Source: Kitasatospora atroaurantiaca (GTDB taxonomy: Bacteria; Actinomycetota; Actinomycetes; Streptomycetales; Streptomycetaceae). Taken from it: a stretch of DNA of 64,000 bases. The translations under genes and the position numbers were made by a program. Below are positions 44,098-52,212 of the stretch, piece after piece. Under the pieces are notes generated by a model that made no database searches, was not told the origin of the DNA, and saw only the letters and a program-made list of their open reading frames with translations. Positions within the stretch are counted from its first letter, which is position 1, and each line of letters opens with the position of its first letter. The DNA lies in assembly GCF_007828955.1 (NCBI RefSeq), contig NZ_VIVR01000001.1:7316001-7380000 (forward strand), in the 5' to 3' direction.

Positions 44098-44996
44098 TGC
44101 GGATAGGCCTGCTCGGCACCGGGCCCTGGGCGGAGCGGGTGCACGCGCCCGCGCTGGCGGCGCACCCGGAGGTGGAGCTCGCCGGTGTGTGGGGGCGCCG
44201 CCCGGAGGCGGCCTCGGCGCTGGCGGCCGGGTACGAGGTGCCCGCGTACGCCGACGTGGACAAGCTGTTCGCCGAGGCGGACGCGGTCTCGATCGCGCTG
44301 CCGCCGGCGGTGCAGGCGGAGTTCGCGGTCCGCGCCGCCGAGGCGGGCTGCCACCTGCTGCTGGACAAGCCCGTCGCCCTGACGGTGCCCGAGGCCCGGC
44401 GGGTGGCCGAGGCGACCGCGCGTGCGGGCGTCGCCTCGGTGGTCTTCTTCACCCTGCGCTTCGGCGGCACCCAGGCACCCTGGCTGGCCGAGCAGGCCGC
44501 GCGCGAGGGCTGGTTCACCGCGCGCTGCGAGTGGCTCGGCTCGGTGTTCACCGCCGACAGCCCGTACGCCGCCTCGCCCTGGCGCCGGGAGAAGGGCGCG
44601 CTGTGGGACGTCGGGCCGCACGCGCTCTCCGTCCTGCTGCCGGTCCTCGGCGACGCGGTGCAGGTCACCGGCGCCCAGGGGCCGGGGGACACGGTGCACC
44701 TGGTGCTGCGCCATGCCGCCGGCGCGTCCAGCACGGCCACCCTCAGCCTCACCACGCCTCCCGGGGCCGCCGTCGACGGCGTCGGCCTGGAGCTGCGCGG
44801 CACGGCCGGCTTGACCCGGATGCCGGATCGCGACGAGAGCCCGGCCACCGCCTTCGGCCGCGCGGTCGACGCCCTTCTGGCCTCGGCCCGCAGCGGCGAG
44901 CCGCACCCCTGCGACGCGGCCTTCGGTCTGCGGGTGGTGGAGATCCTGGCCGCCGCCGAGCAGTCGGTCGCGACGGGGGCCGCCGTCTCGCTCTGA
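44097..44996 (+). CDS. Gfo/Idh/MocA-family oxidoreductase
   Basis: 299 residues, starting in the last base of the methyltransferase stop. N-terminal Rossmann domain RIGLLGTGPWAERVHAPAL, conserved LLLDKPVALT (the EKP-type Lys) and a C-terminal substrate domain with WDVGPHALSVLLP (catalytic His region). Probable NAD(P)-dependent oxidation or reduction of a sugar or cyclitol. Coupled to the O-methyltransferase, but no shared pathway is evident. Confidence 0.9.
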   Translation: MRIGLLGTGPWAERVHAPALAAHPEVELAGVWGRRPEAASALAAGYEVPAYADVDKLFAEADAVSIALPPAVQAEFAVRAAEAGCHLLLDKPVALTVPEARRVAEATARAGVASVVFFTLRFGGTQAPWLAEQAAREGWFTARCEWLGSVFTADSPYAASPWRREKGALWDVGPHALSVLLPVLGDAVQVTGAQGPGDTVHLVLRHAAGASSTATLSLTTPPGAAVDGVGLELRGTAGLTRMPDRDESPATAFGRAVDALLASARSGEPHPCDAAFGLRVVEILAAAEQSVATGAAVSL

Positions 44997-45003
44997 CCGG
45001 GCG

Positions 45004-46092
45004 TCAGCCCGTTTTCGGGCGGCGGTCGGCGGGGCGGCTGGGTGGGATGGGCGTGGTGGGGAAGTCCCGGGGGCCTGCCCAGAGGGCGGGGACGGCATCG
45101 CTGCGGCGGGCGAGTTCATAGGCGAGGGCTTCGTAGTTGACCCGCCAGCCCTTGAAGTGCGGCCAGGCCTCGGCGGTCGGGCGCTCCTTGACGAAGCCGC
45201 TGGCGGTGACCATCGCGACCGCCGCGTCGAACTCCTCGAAGGTCAGCCGGATCGGGCTGTCGGGCTCGGGGTCCGCGTCGAACTCGATGCGCAGCGTCCG
45301 GCCGATGTCCCGCAGGGCGGTGAAGCCGGCCCGCAGGACCAGCCGGGCCTCCGGCGGGGCCGAGCGCGGGGCGATGGCGAGCTGCATGGCGGCCGCGTCC
45401 ATCACCGCGAGCAGCCCCACCATCCAGCTGCGGTAGGGCTGCGGCGAACGGAAGGAGAGCAGCACCGGGTAGTTGGAGTGGCCCTCGCCGATGTCGGCGG
45501 CCAGCCGCTCCCAGTCGCGGTAGAGGTCGGGAAGCGCGGTCTCGGTGCCGACCAGGGACTGCCGGGCCAGCAGCTCCGGGCCCCAGGCGGGCTCGCCGGC
45601 CCGGGACTCCAGCAGGGTGACCTCCAGTTCGCGCCGGTTGTACGCGCCGTACAGGGTGGGCAGGTAGCCGATCAGCAGGGCGATGATCAGCGGCCCGGTG
45701 GCGGCGGCGAGGAAGTCGATGATGGACAGATGGAGACGCTCGCCGCTGGCGAAGCCGAGGGTGAAGAGGCTGGAGCCGGCCTCCCGGAAGGAGACCGACC
45801 AGTCCAGCTCGGACGTCCCGTGCAGCAGCAGTGTGTAGGCGAAGAGCATGCCGGTGAGCCAGGTGCCGAGCATGCCGATCAGGATCAGCGGGGCCAGCCA
45901 GGTCTGCACCCTGTCCTGCGCGTGGTAGCCGCCGAAGGGTGTCGCGATGATCCGCAGCACCGTTCGCAGCACCGCCCAGAGCCGGTAGGCCAGCACCGAG
46001 TACAGTCCGCGCGGCACGACCATGGTGCGCAGGATGCCGGCGATGGTGAGCAGCAGCAACAGCACCCCGGCCAGGGTGTAGATCAACCTCAT
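45004..46092 (-). CDS. Two-TM ion-channel-like membrane protein
   Basis: 362 residues from ATG 46092. Hydrophobic segments at about residues 1-25, 65-90 and 125-150, then a roughly 210-residue cytoplasmic region. Between the second and third lies REAGSSLFTLGFASGERLHL, at the place and with the outline of a K+ channel pore loop (TVGYGD), but with FAS instead of YGD. So a channel fold with a changed filter is possible; K+ selectivity is unlikely. The soluble part has no recognised domain. Convergent with the oxidoreductase gene. Confidence 0.7.
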   Translation of the reverse strand: MRLIYTLAGVLLLLLTIAGILRTMVVPRGLYSVLAYRLWAVLRTVLRIIATPFGGYHAQDRVQTWLAPLILIGMLGTWLTGMLFAYTLLLHGTSELDWSVSFREAGSSLFTLGFASGERLHLSIIDFLAAATGPLIIALLIGYLPTLYGAYNRRELEVTLLESRAGEPAWGPELLARQSLVGTETALPDLYRDWERLAADIGEGHSNYPVLLSFRSPQPYRSWMVGLLAVMDAAAMQLAIAPRSAPPEARLVLRAGFTALRDIGRTLRIEFDADPEPDSPIRLTFEEFDAAVAMVTASGFVKERPTAEAWPHFKGWRVNYEALAYELARRSDAVPALWAGPRDFPTTPIPPSRPADRRPKTG

Positions 46093-46163
46093 GGCGCCAT
46101 TGTGGCCTGGCGGGGCCGTCGGCAGCCGACCGGCCCGCCAGGCCTCCGCTGTCAGCCCTTGGC

Positions 46164-46418
46164 TCAGCCCTTGGCGAGGGCCTGCAGCCGGTCGTAGGCA
46201 CCGTTGAAGCAGTTCTGGTCGCCGGGCAGGGTGCCGGAGTCGGCGAACTGCCAGATGGTCTGATATGCCCAGCCCGCCGGGAGGGTGCCGACGCTGCTCG
46301 CGTAGCGGGCGCTCCAGAGCGGGTTGGTGCCGCCGAAGCTGCTGTTGTTGCCGGTGCAGGTGGTCCACCAGTTGGTGGTGGTGCAGATGGCAAGGTAGCG
46401 GCCGGTCCGGCTGTGCAC
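46164..46418 (-). pseudogene. 3' remnant of a GH25 muramidase gene
   Basis: An 84-codon frame encodes the C-terminal end of a GH25 lysozyme: YLAICTTTNWWTTCTGNNSS, NPLWSARYASSVGTLPAGWAY, and TIWQFADSGTLPGDQNCFNG (each quoted in part). These match the end of the secreted 1,4-beta-N-acetylmuramidase domain of streptomycetes. The catalytic N-terminal half (DxE) and signal peptide are missing, the upstream sequence is non-coding in this frame and the nominal GTG has no ribosome site. Deletion remnant. Confidence 0.75.
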
Positions 46419-46461
46419 AGAAACGGCTGACCGATGTGGGGCGGTGACATTGCGTCGGGCG

Positions 46462-47190
46462 TCAGGCGGCGGTCGCCATCGCGGGGAGCGGGTGCCAGGT
46501 CACCGGTACGTCGCGCATCAGCACCGCGCAGTCCAGGGTGGCGCTGCCGGGCGGGAAGCGCTCCGGGTCCTCGAAGAAGGACGAGCGGACGGAGCGGAGG
46601 GTGGCCGGTTCGATCTGCCAGGCGTCCGTCCTGAGCTCCATTCCGTCGAGGCGCCGGCCGGCGCGGGTGGCCGAGAAACCCTTGGAGCCCTTGCGGAAGA
46701 AGGCGGACACCTCGTCGAGGCCGTCGAACAGCTTGCTGCCACCGAACCGTTCGGCGACGGCGGCCTCCACGGCCACCGTGGTCCGGCCGTCGCGGCTCGC
46801 GAACGCGATGCTCAGCTCGTCCGGCGTCTCCTGGACGTCGAAGTCGGCCCGGTCGTGGTCGCCCGGGAAGATCCGGCCGCCGGCCAACACGTTGATCGCG
46901 GAGCCGCTGTCCCGGCGTGGGATGTACACCCCGGTCTCCGGGCCCGACGGGCCGTCCCACTCGACGGCGAAGCGGTGGGCGGCGTTCTCGCTGCGCAGGC
47001 CGAGGCCGCCGGGTGCCAGGCGCGGGCGGGTGTCGCCGAGCCTGATCAGGCAGATGCCGGCCACGGCCCAGCCGCGTACCAGCTGGGGCCGCAGCGCTGC
47101 GGGCAGCTGCCGGGCGGCGACCTGCGGGTCGACTCGGTAGTTCACCAGCAGGCGGCGTTCGATCACGCTCGCCAGTCGGGGTGTGATCAC
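46462..47190 (-). CDS. DUF2071 (YqjF-like) protein
   Basis: 242 residues from GTG 47190 with a GAGGGGGA site, overlapping the ArsR stop by 4 bp. N-terminus SVIERRLLVNYRVDPQVAARQLP and GICLIRLGDTRPRL are typical of DUF2071, an acetoacetate-decarboxylase-like beta fold. No enzyme activity is established for this group. Coupled to an ArsR regulator, so it may respond to a metal, redox or small-molecule signal. Confidence 0.82.
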   Translation of the reverse strand: MITPRLASVIERRLLVNYRVDPQVAARQLPAALRPQLVRGWAVAGICLIRLGDTRPRLAPGGLGLRSENAAHRFAVEWDGPSGPETGVYIPRRDSGSAINVLAGGRIFPGDHDRADFDVQETPDELSIAFASRDGRTTVAVEAAVAERFGGSKLFDGLDEVSAFFRKGSKGFSATRAGRRLDGMELRTDAWQIEPATLRSVRSSFFEDPERFPPGSATLDCAVLMRDVPVTWHPLPAMATAA

Positions 47191-47525
47191 GACGGGTCCC
47201 CCTCTGTCTCGGCGGCGGTGCGCCGCCTGGTGTGCCGCAGCACGATCTGGTCCGGGCAGACGGCGCTGAGGAAGCGGCCGACGCAGGTCGCCAGCCGTTC
47301 CTCGACGAGCGAGTAGAGGATGCGGTTGGCATCCCGCCGTTCGCGGACCAGTCCTGCGGACTTCAGGACGCCGAGGTGCCGGGAGACCGACGGGGCGCTG
47401 ATCGTGAACCTGCTCGCGATCTCACCGGCGGCCAGTTCGCCCTCGCGCAGATCCTCCAGGATCTGCCGGCGGGTCGGGTCGGCGAGTGCGCGGAACACGC
47501 TCGCCTCGTCCTCGGTACTGTCCAT
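47187..47525 (-). CDS. ArsR-family repressor
   Basis: 112 residues, a winged helix-turn-helix (FRALADPTRRQILEDLREGEL, SRFTISAPSVSRHLGVLKSAGL). The ELCVCDL-type metal-thiolate motif is absent (the equivalent reads GELAAGEIASR), so it belongs to the non-arsenic, SdpR-like group. First gene of an operon with the DUF2071 gene, with a symmetric AT-rich repeat just upstream as likely autoregulatory operator. Confidence 0.9.
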   Translation of the reverse strand: MDSTEDEASVFRALADPTRRQILEDLREGELAAGEIASRFTISAPSVSRHLGVLKSAGLVRERRDANRILYSLVEERLATCVGRFLSAVCPDQIVLRHTRRRTAAETEGDPS

Positions 47526-47543
47526 GGTCGATTATTAGCACAG

Positions 47544-47557
47544 TAGCTAAATAGCTA
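47544..47557. promoter_or_regulatory. ArsR operator candidate
   Basis: TAGCTAAATAGCTA, two TAGCTA palindromes 2 bp apart, lies 19 bp upstream of the ArsR start. It is strikingly AT-rich in this genome and fits the 12-2-12-like operators of SdpR/ArsR proteins. Confidence 0.55.
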
Positions 47558-47660
47558 TCAATGCCAGAACCGACGTCGGGCGTGGTGGGCTGTGGCACGA
47601 TGCAGGGCGGGGCCGGGCGGCGGCCCGTACCGGTGGTGGAGAAACGGAGAGGCCCACGTG

Positions 47661-48194
47661 GTGTCCGAGAGCCCTGAACTGAGCTTCCGTAAGGCCGTGG
47701 CGGATGACGTCCCCGCGCTGGTGGCGCTGGTGGAGTCCGCATACCGGGGCGAGGCCAGCCGGGCCGGGTGGACCACCGAGGCCGACCTGCTGGACGGGCA
47801 GCGTACCGACGCGAACGGCGTCGCGGAGGCGATCGCCGGCCCGGACGGCGTGGTCCTGGTGGCCGAGCGGGCGGGGGAGCTGCTCGCCTGCTGCCAGCTG
47901 GAGCGACGTGGGGCGGCCGCCTACTTCGGCATGTTCTCGGTGCGGCCGGAGCGCCAGGGTGGCGGGCTCGGGCGCGCGGTGCTCGCCCATGCCGAGCGTG
48001 TCGCGCGCGAGGAGTGGGGCGCCGCGGAGCTGGAGATGACGGTCATAGCCCAGCGCGAGGACCTGATCGCCTGGTACGAGCGGCGCGGCTTCCGCCGCAC
48101 CGGCGTCTACTCGCCCTTCCCGTACGGTGACGAGCGCTTCGGCATCCCGCGGCGGCCGGACCTGCGCTTCGAGAAGCTCGCCAAGCTGCTCTGA
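47661..48194 (+). CDS. GNAT-family N-acetyltransferase
   Basis: About 177 residues from GTG 47661 (a GTG codon 3 bp earlier is equally possible; GGAGAGG at 47646-47652). The acetyl-CoA loop is MFSVRPERQGGGLGRAVLAHAE, with the C-terminal IAWYERRGFRRTG typical of GNAT enzymes. Substrate unknown. Divergent from the ArsR operon and 147 bp before the polysaccharide locus; that gap holds no other feature that I see. Confidence 0.9.
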   Translation: MSESPELSFRKAVADDVPALVALVESAYRGEASRAGWTTEADLLDGQRTDANGVAEAIAGPDGVVLVAERAGELLACCQLERRGAAAYFGMFSVRPERQGGGLGRAVLAHAERVAREEWGAAELEMTVIAQREDLIAWYERRGFRRTGVYSPFPYGDERFGIPRRPDLRFEKLAKLL

Positions 48195-48341
48195 GCGTGC
48201 GCTGAAGCGTGTAGCGCATCGACTGCGTTGGACCGAATGGATGGGCGCGCTCGCCCAGTGACTTGATGTGTCGCTCCACTGACCTGGCGTAACAGTACCT
48301 TTCAAGCGGTTTGTCCAGATTGCCGCGAAAGGAGCTGAGTC

Positions 48342-49337
48342 GTGCCTCAAATCGATGCTGTGGTGACCGGTGCTGGAGGGTTCATCGGGGGACATCTCAC
48401 CCGGGCGCTCCTGGCCGAGGGCAAGTCCGTACGGGCGGTCGACCGCAAGCCGCTGAACGAGTGGTACCAGGCGCACCCCGAGGCGGAGAACCTCGTCCGC
48501 GACCTCTCGCTCCGCGAGCCCTGCACCGAGGTGCTCGACGGCGGTGCCGGTGAGGTCTACCACCTGGCCGCCGACATGGGCGGCATGGGCTTCATCGAGA
48601 GCAACAAGGCCGCCTGCATGCTCTCGGTGCTCTCCAGCACCCATATGCTGCTCGCGGCCCGCGACTGCGGCGTCGGCCGCTACTTCTACTCCTCCTCGGC
48701 CTGCGTGTACGCCGCCGAGAAGCAGACCGAGGCCGCCGTCCTCCCGCTGCGCGAGGAGGACGCCTACCCGGCCATGCCCGAGGACGGCTACGGCTGGGAG
48801 AAGCTCTTCAGCGAGCGGATGGCGCGGCACTTCCGCGAGGACCACGGTCTGGCGACGCGTTCCGCCCGCTACCACAACGTCTACGGGCCGTACGGCACCT
48901 GGGACGGCGGCCGCGAGAAGGCGCCCGCCGCCGCCTGCCGCAAGATCGCGACCGCCGTCCTGACCGGGGCGGACGAGATCGAGATCTGGGGCGACGGTGA
49001 GCAGACCCGCAGCTTCACCTACATCAACGACTGCGTCGCGGGCACCCTGCGCCTGACCCGCAGTGAGGTCACCGATCCCCTCAACATCGGCTCCGACCAG
49101 CTGGTCACCATCAACCAGCTCTACGCCCTGGTCGAGTCGGTCGCCGGCGTGACACTGAAGTACCGTCACATCCCTGGCCCGCTGGGCGTGCGCGGACGCA
49201 ACAGCGACAACACCCGGATCGTCAAGGAGCTCGACTGGGCACCCTCGACGCCGCTCCTGGCAGGTCTGGAGCTCACCTACCGCTGGGTCCACGACCAGGT
49301 CAAGGCCAAGCTCGACGGCCGGCCCTACCAGCGTTGA
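48342..49337 (+). CDS. GDP-mannose 3,5-epimerase
   Basis: 331 residues from GTG 48342, with AAAGGAG 7 nt upstream. Extended SDR: TGAGGFIGGHL (NAD loop), HLAADMGGMGFIESNKA, SSACVYA, YGWEK and GGREKAPAAACRK. Catalytic residues C121, Y150, K154 and K193 each sit 24 positions before the plant enzyme's C145, Y174, K178 and K217, so the whole active site is kept. It converts GDP-D-mannose to GDP-L-galactose and GDP-L-gulose. First gene of the polysaccharide locus, overlapping the GT26 gene, so it probably supplies a sugar for the polymer. Confidence 0.92.
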   Translation: MPQIDAVVTGAGGFIGGHLTRALLAEGKSVRAVDRKPLNEWYQAHPEAENLVRDLSLREPCTEVLDGGAGEVYHLAADMGGMGFIESNKAACMLSVLSSTHMLLAARDCGVGRYFYSSSACVYAAEKQTEAAVLPLREEDAYPAMPEDGYGWEKLFSERMARHFREDHGLATRSARYHNVYGPYGTWDGGREKAPAAACRKIATAVLTGADEIEIWGDGEQTRSFTYINDCVAGTLRLTRSEVTDPLNIGSDQLVTINQLYALVESVAGVTLKYRHIPGPLGVRGRNSDNTRIVKELDWAPSTPLLAGLELTYRWVHDQVKAKLDGRPYQR

Positions 49338-50101
49338 TGCCCGTACTCCCACGGGTCGACGTACTCGGCGTCGGGATCAGCGCGGTCAACCCCCGGCTGG
49401 CACTCGAGGAGATCACCCGCTGGATCGACGAGGGCCGGCCGGGCTACGTCTGCGTCACCGGCGTGCACGGGGTGATGGAGTGCCAGCGGGACCCGGAACT
49501 CCTGCGCATCCACAACGAGTCCGGGCTGACCGTTCCCGACGGCATGCCCATGGTCTGGGCCGGGCGCAGGGCCGGGGCCGAGCGGATGAGCAGGGTCCCC
49601 GGGCCCGGCCTGATGCTCGACGTCCTGTCCCGGGCCGCCGAGCGCGGCTGGAGCTCGTACCTCTACGGCGCGGGGGAGGGCGTCCCGGAGCTGCTCGGCG
49701 AGCGGCTGACGGGGCGCCTCCCGGGCCTGAAGATCGCCGGCGCCGAGTCGCCGCCGTTCCGCCCGCTCACGCCGCAGGAGGACGCCGAGGCCGTCGAGCG
49801 GATCAACGACAGCGGTGCGGACCTGGTCTGGGTCGGGCTGTCGACACCCAAGCAGGAGCGGTGGATGGCCGCGCACCGCGACCGGCTGGCCGCGCCCGTA
49901 CTCCTCGGCGTCGGCGCGGCCTTCGACTTCCACGCCGGACTCAAGTCCCAGGCACCCCTGTGGATGCAGCAGCGCGGCCTGGAGTGGTCGTACCGCCTCG
50001 CCAAGGAGCCCCGCCGGCTGTGGCGGCGCTATCTGCGCAACAACCCGGCCTACCTGGCCCGGATCGCGCTCCGACCACCGAGGATGCGGGGAAGGGTATG
50101 A
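49337..50101 (+). CDS. WecG/TagA/CpsF (GT26) glycosyltransferase
   Basis: 254 residues from ATG 49337, sharing its first base with the epimerase stop. Family signatures: LTVPDGMPMVWAGRR, LYGAGEGVPELLGERL, WVGLSTPKQERWMA and GVGAAFDFHAG. These cytoplasmic, membrane-associated enzymes add a second sugar, often N-acetylmannosamine, to an undecaprenyl-linked first sugar. In this locus it would extend the lipid-linked unit started by the transferase at 53703. Overlaps the next gene (ATGA). Confidence 0.92.
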   Translation: MPVLPRVDVLGVGISAVNPRLALEEITRWIDEGRPGYVCVTGVHGVMECQRDPELLRIHNESGLTVPDGMPMVWAGRRAGAERMSRVPGPGLMLDVLSRAAERGWSSYLYGAGEGVPELLGERLTGRLPGLKIAGAESPPFRPLTPQEDAEAVERINDSGADLVWVGLSTPKQERWMAAHRDRLAAPVLLGVGAAFDFHAGLKSQAPLWMQQRGLEWSYRLAKEPRRLWRRYLRNNPAYLARIALRPPRMRGRV

Positions 50102-51243
50102 CACCGCTGCGGATCGCGCTCGTGCACAGCTTCTACGCCTCCGGCCAGCCGAGCGGCGAGAACGAGGCGGTCCGGGACCAGGCCCGAGCCCTGCGCGAGT
50201 CAGGGCACGAGGTGGCCGTCGTGGCCGCCCGCACCGACGAGTTGGCCCGCTCCAGGCTCTACCCGCTGCGGGCCGCCGCGACCGTCGCGGCCGGCCGCGG
50301 GCGTACGCCGCTCGCCGAGCTGCGCGAGTTCGGTCCTGACCTGGTCCACGTCCACAACCTCTTCCCCAACTTCGCGCGCGGCTGGGTCCACGACTGGGAC
50401 GGGCCGCTCGTCGCCACGCTCCACAACTACCGGCCGCTGTGCGCCGGTGCGACCCTCTACCGGGCCGGCACCGCCTGCACCAGCTGCCTGGACGGTGACC
50501 GCTGGGCCGGTCTGCGGCACGGCTGCTACCGCGAGTCCCGGCTCGCCACCGCACCGCTCGCCTGGGCCAACCGCAAGGGCCCGGCGGGCGATCCGCTGCT
50601 GAGCCGCGCCGACCGTCTCGTGATGCTCTCCGAGCTCAGTCTCCGCACCTACCTACGGGCCGGGATCCCCGCCCGACGCACCGCGCTGATCCCCAACTTC
50701 GTCGACGACCCGGGCGGCCCGGCCGAGCCAACCTCCTCGAGCGGACGCTGGGTCTTCGTCGGACGCCTCACCGCCGAGAAGGGCGCACTCGAGCTGCTCC
50801 GTCGCTGGCCGGCCGGCGAGCCTCTGGACATCGTCGGCGATGGTGAACTCCTGGACGACGCCCGCGCGGTGGCACCCCCGTCGGTACGCTTCCTCGGCCG
50901 CCTGGACCGCGCCGAGCTGCGCCGACGGCTGCCCTCCTGGCGCGGCCTGGTCTTTCCCAGCCGCTGCCTGGAGGGCGCCCCCCTCGTCCAGGTCGAGGCA
51001 CTCGCAGCAGGGCTTCCCATCCTGGTCTTTGAAGGTTCGTCAGTCGCGGAGTCGGTCCGAGCGCGCGGCACGGGAGCGGTCGTCTCCTGGGCCGAACCCC
51101 TGCTGCCCGCCCTGCGCCAGGCCGCCGCACGGTTCCCCGGGCTTCGCTCCCACTGCCGCCGTGTCTTCGACGAGCACTTCACCGAACAGACCTGGGCGCG
51201 GAGCATCGACCGGCTCTACCGCGAGGTGCTGAGCACGATCTGA
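50098..51243 (+). CDS. GT4-family glycosyltransferase
   Basis: 381 residues. GT-B fold: N-terminal IALVHSFYASGQPSGENEAVRDQA, donor site in FVGRLTAEKGALELLRRWPAGEP and the E-x7-E-like EGAPLVQVEALAAGLP. A Cys-rich insertion (TACTSCLDGDRWAGLRHGCY) marks a known subgroup. Builds the repeat unit of the polymer; donor unknown. Start ATG overlaps the GT26 stop. Confidence 0.93.
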   Translation: MTPLRIALVHSFYASGQPSGENEAVRDQARALRESGHEVAVVAARTDELARSRLYPLRAAATVAAGRGRTPLAELREFGPDLVHVHNLFPNFARGWVHDWDGPLVATLHNYRPLCAGATLYRAGTACTSCLDGDRWAGLRHGCYRESRLATAPLAWANRKGPAGDPLLSRADRLVMLSELSLRTYLRAGIPARRTALIPNFVDDPGGPAEPTSSSGRWVFVGRLTAEKGALELLRRWPAGEPLDIVGDGELLDDARAVAPPSVRFLGRLDRAELRRRLPSWRGLVFPSRCLEGAPLVQVEALAAGLPILVFEGSSVAESVRARGTGAVVSWAEPLLPALRQAAARFPGLRSHCRRVFDEHFTEQTWARSIDRLYREVLSTI

Positions 51244-51309
51244 CCGTCCATTCCCCGTTCCCGGCGGTCGCCCGGCGACCGCACCGCCGTCCGATCCCGG
51301 AGTAACCCC

Positions 51310-52203
51310 GTGTCCACCCCCCGCATCACCGTCCTGATGACCAGTCACAACCGGAGGGTGAAGACCCTCGCCGCACTCGCCTCCCTCCGACAACAGCGCG
51401 GGCTGTCGGACGGGACCTCGCTCTCGGTCCATCTGGTGGACGCGGGCAGCAGTGACGGTACGGCCGAGGCGGTCGCCGAGAACTTCCCCGAGGTCGAGGT
51501 GACCGTGGTCGGCACCGATGTCTTCTGGGGGGAGGGAATGCGCCTTGCCAGCCACCACAGCCGGGAGGCGGCCGGCTCCGCCTGGGACTATCAACTGTGG
51601 CTCAACGACGACGTGGAACTCGACGACGACGCCCTCTCCCAGCTGCTCGCCACGGAGGAGCAGGTCGGCGGCGAGGCCATCGTGGTCGGGGCCGTGCGCT
51701 CGCGGGACGGAGCGCGCACCACGTACTCGGGCAGGCGGCGCACTCTGCCGCGCTGGCATCCACGCTGGCACCACTTCTCACTGGTCGACCCCACGGGTAA
51801 GCCCGCGCTCTGCGACACCTGCAACGGCAACGTGCTGCTCGTCCCCCGCACGGTGCGCGGCCGGCTCGGCGACATCGACGCCAGGTTCAAGCACTCGATG
51901 GGCGACTTCGACTACGGGCTCAGGGCCCGGCGGGTCGGCATTCCCGTCTACGTCGCCCCGCGGCACGTCGGCGCCTGTGACAACAACCCGCCGGGCGTCG
52001 GCGCGATGGAGCCGGGCATCGGAGCGCGTGAGGCGCTGCGCAGGCTGGTGTCGCAGCGGGAGTTGCCGCCCCGTCAGTGGTGGGCCTACTGCGGCCGGCA
52101 CCTGTGGCCCTGGGCGCCGCTGCTGATGATCGCACCGTACGTGAACACGGCCCTGCGGGCGGCGGTCCTGGCCCGTCGGCGCCGGAGCGCGGGCGACTCG
52201 TGA
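51310..52203 (+). CDS. GT2-family glycosyltransferase
   Basis: 297 residues from GTG 51310 with GGAG upstream. GT-A fold: VLMTSHNRRVKTLAAL, VDAGSSDGTAEAV and WLNDDVELDDDAL (DxD-type metal site). A C-terminal hydrophobic segment may anchor it. Last of the rightward glycosyltransferase run, convergent with the flippase. Confidence 0.93.
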   Translation: MSTPRITVLMTSHNRRVKTLAALASLRQQRGLSDGTSLSVHLVDAGSSDGTAEAVAENFPEVEVTVVGTDVFWGEGMRLASHHSREAAGSAWDYQLWLNDDVELDDDALSQLLATEEQVGGEAIVVGAVRSRDGARTTYSGRRRTLPRWHPRWHHFSLVDPTGKPALCDTCNGNVLLVPRTVRGRLGDIDARFKHSMGDFDYGLRARRVGIPVYVAPRHVGACDNNPPGVGAMEPGIGAREALRRLVSQRELPPRQWWAYCGRHLWPWAPLLMIAPYVNTALRAAVLARRRRSAGDS

Positions 52204-52212
52204 CGGGCCCGT

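Noticed and set aside
41749-44996. Extension of the THN cluster to include the downstream methyltransferases and oxidoreductase
   Set aside because: A two-way terminator, a leftward hydrolase and unrelated genes (DedA) intervene; there is no sequence evidence for a shared pathway.
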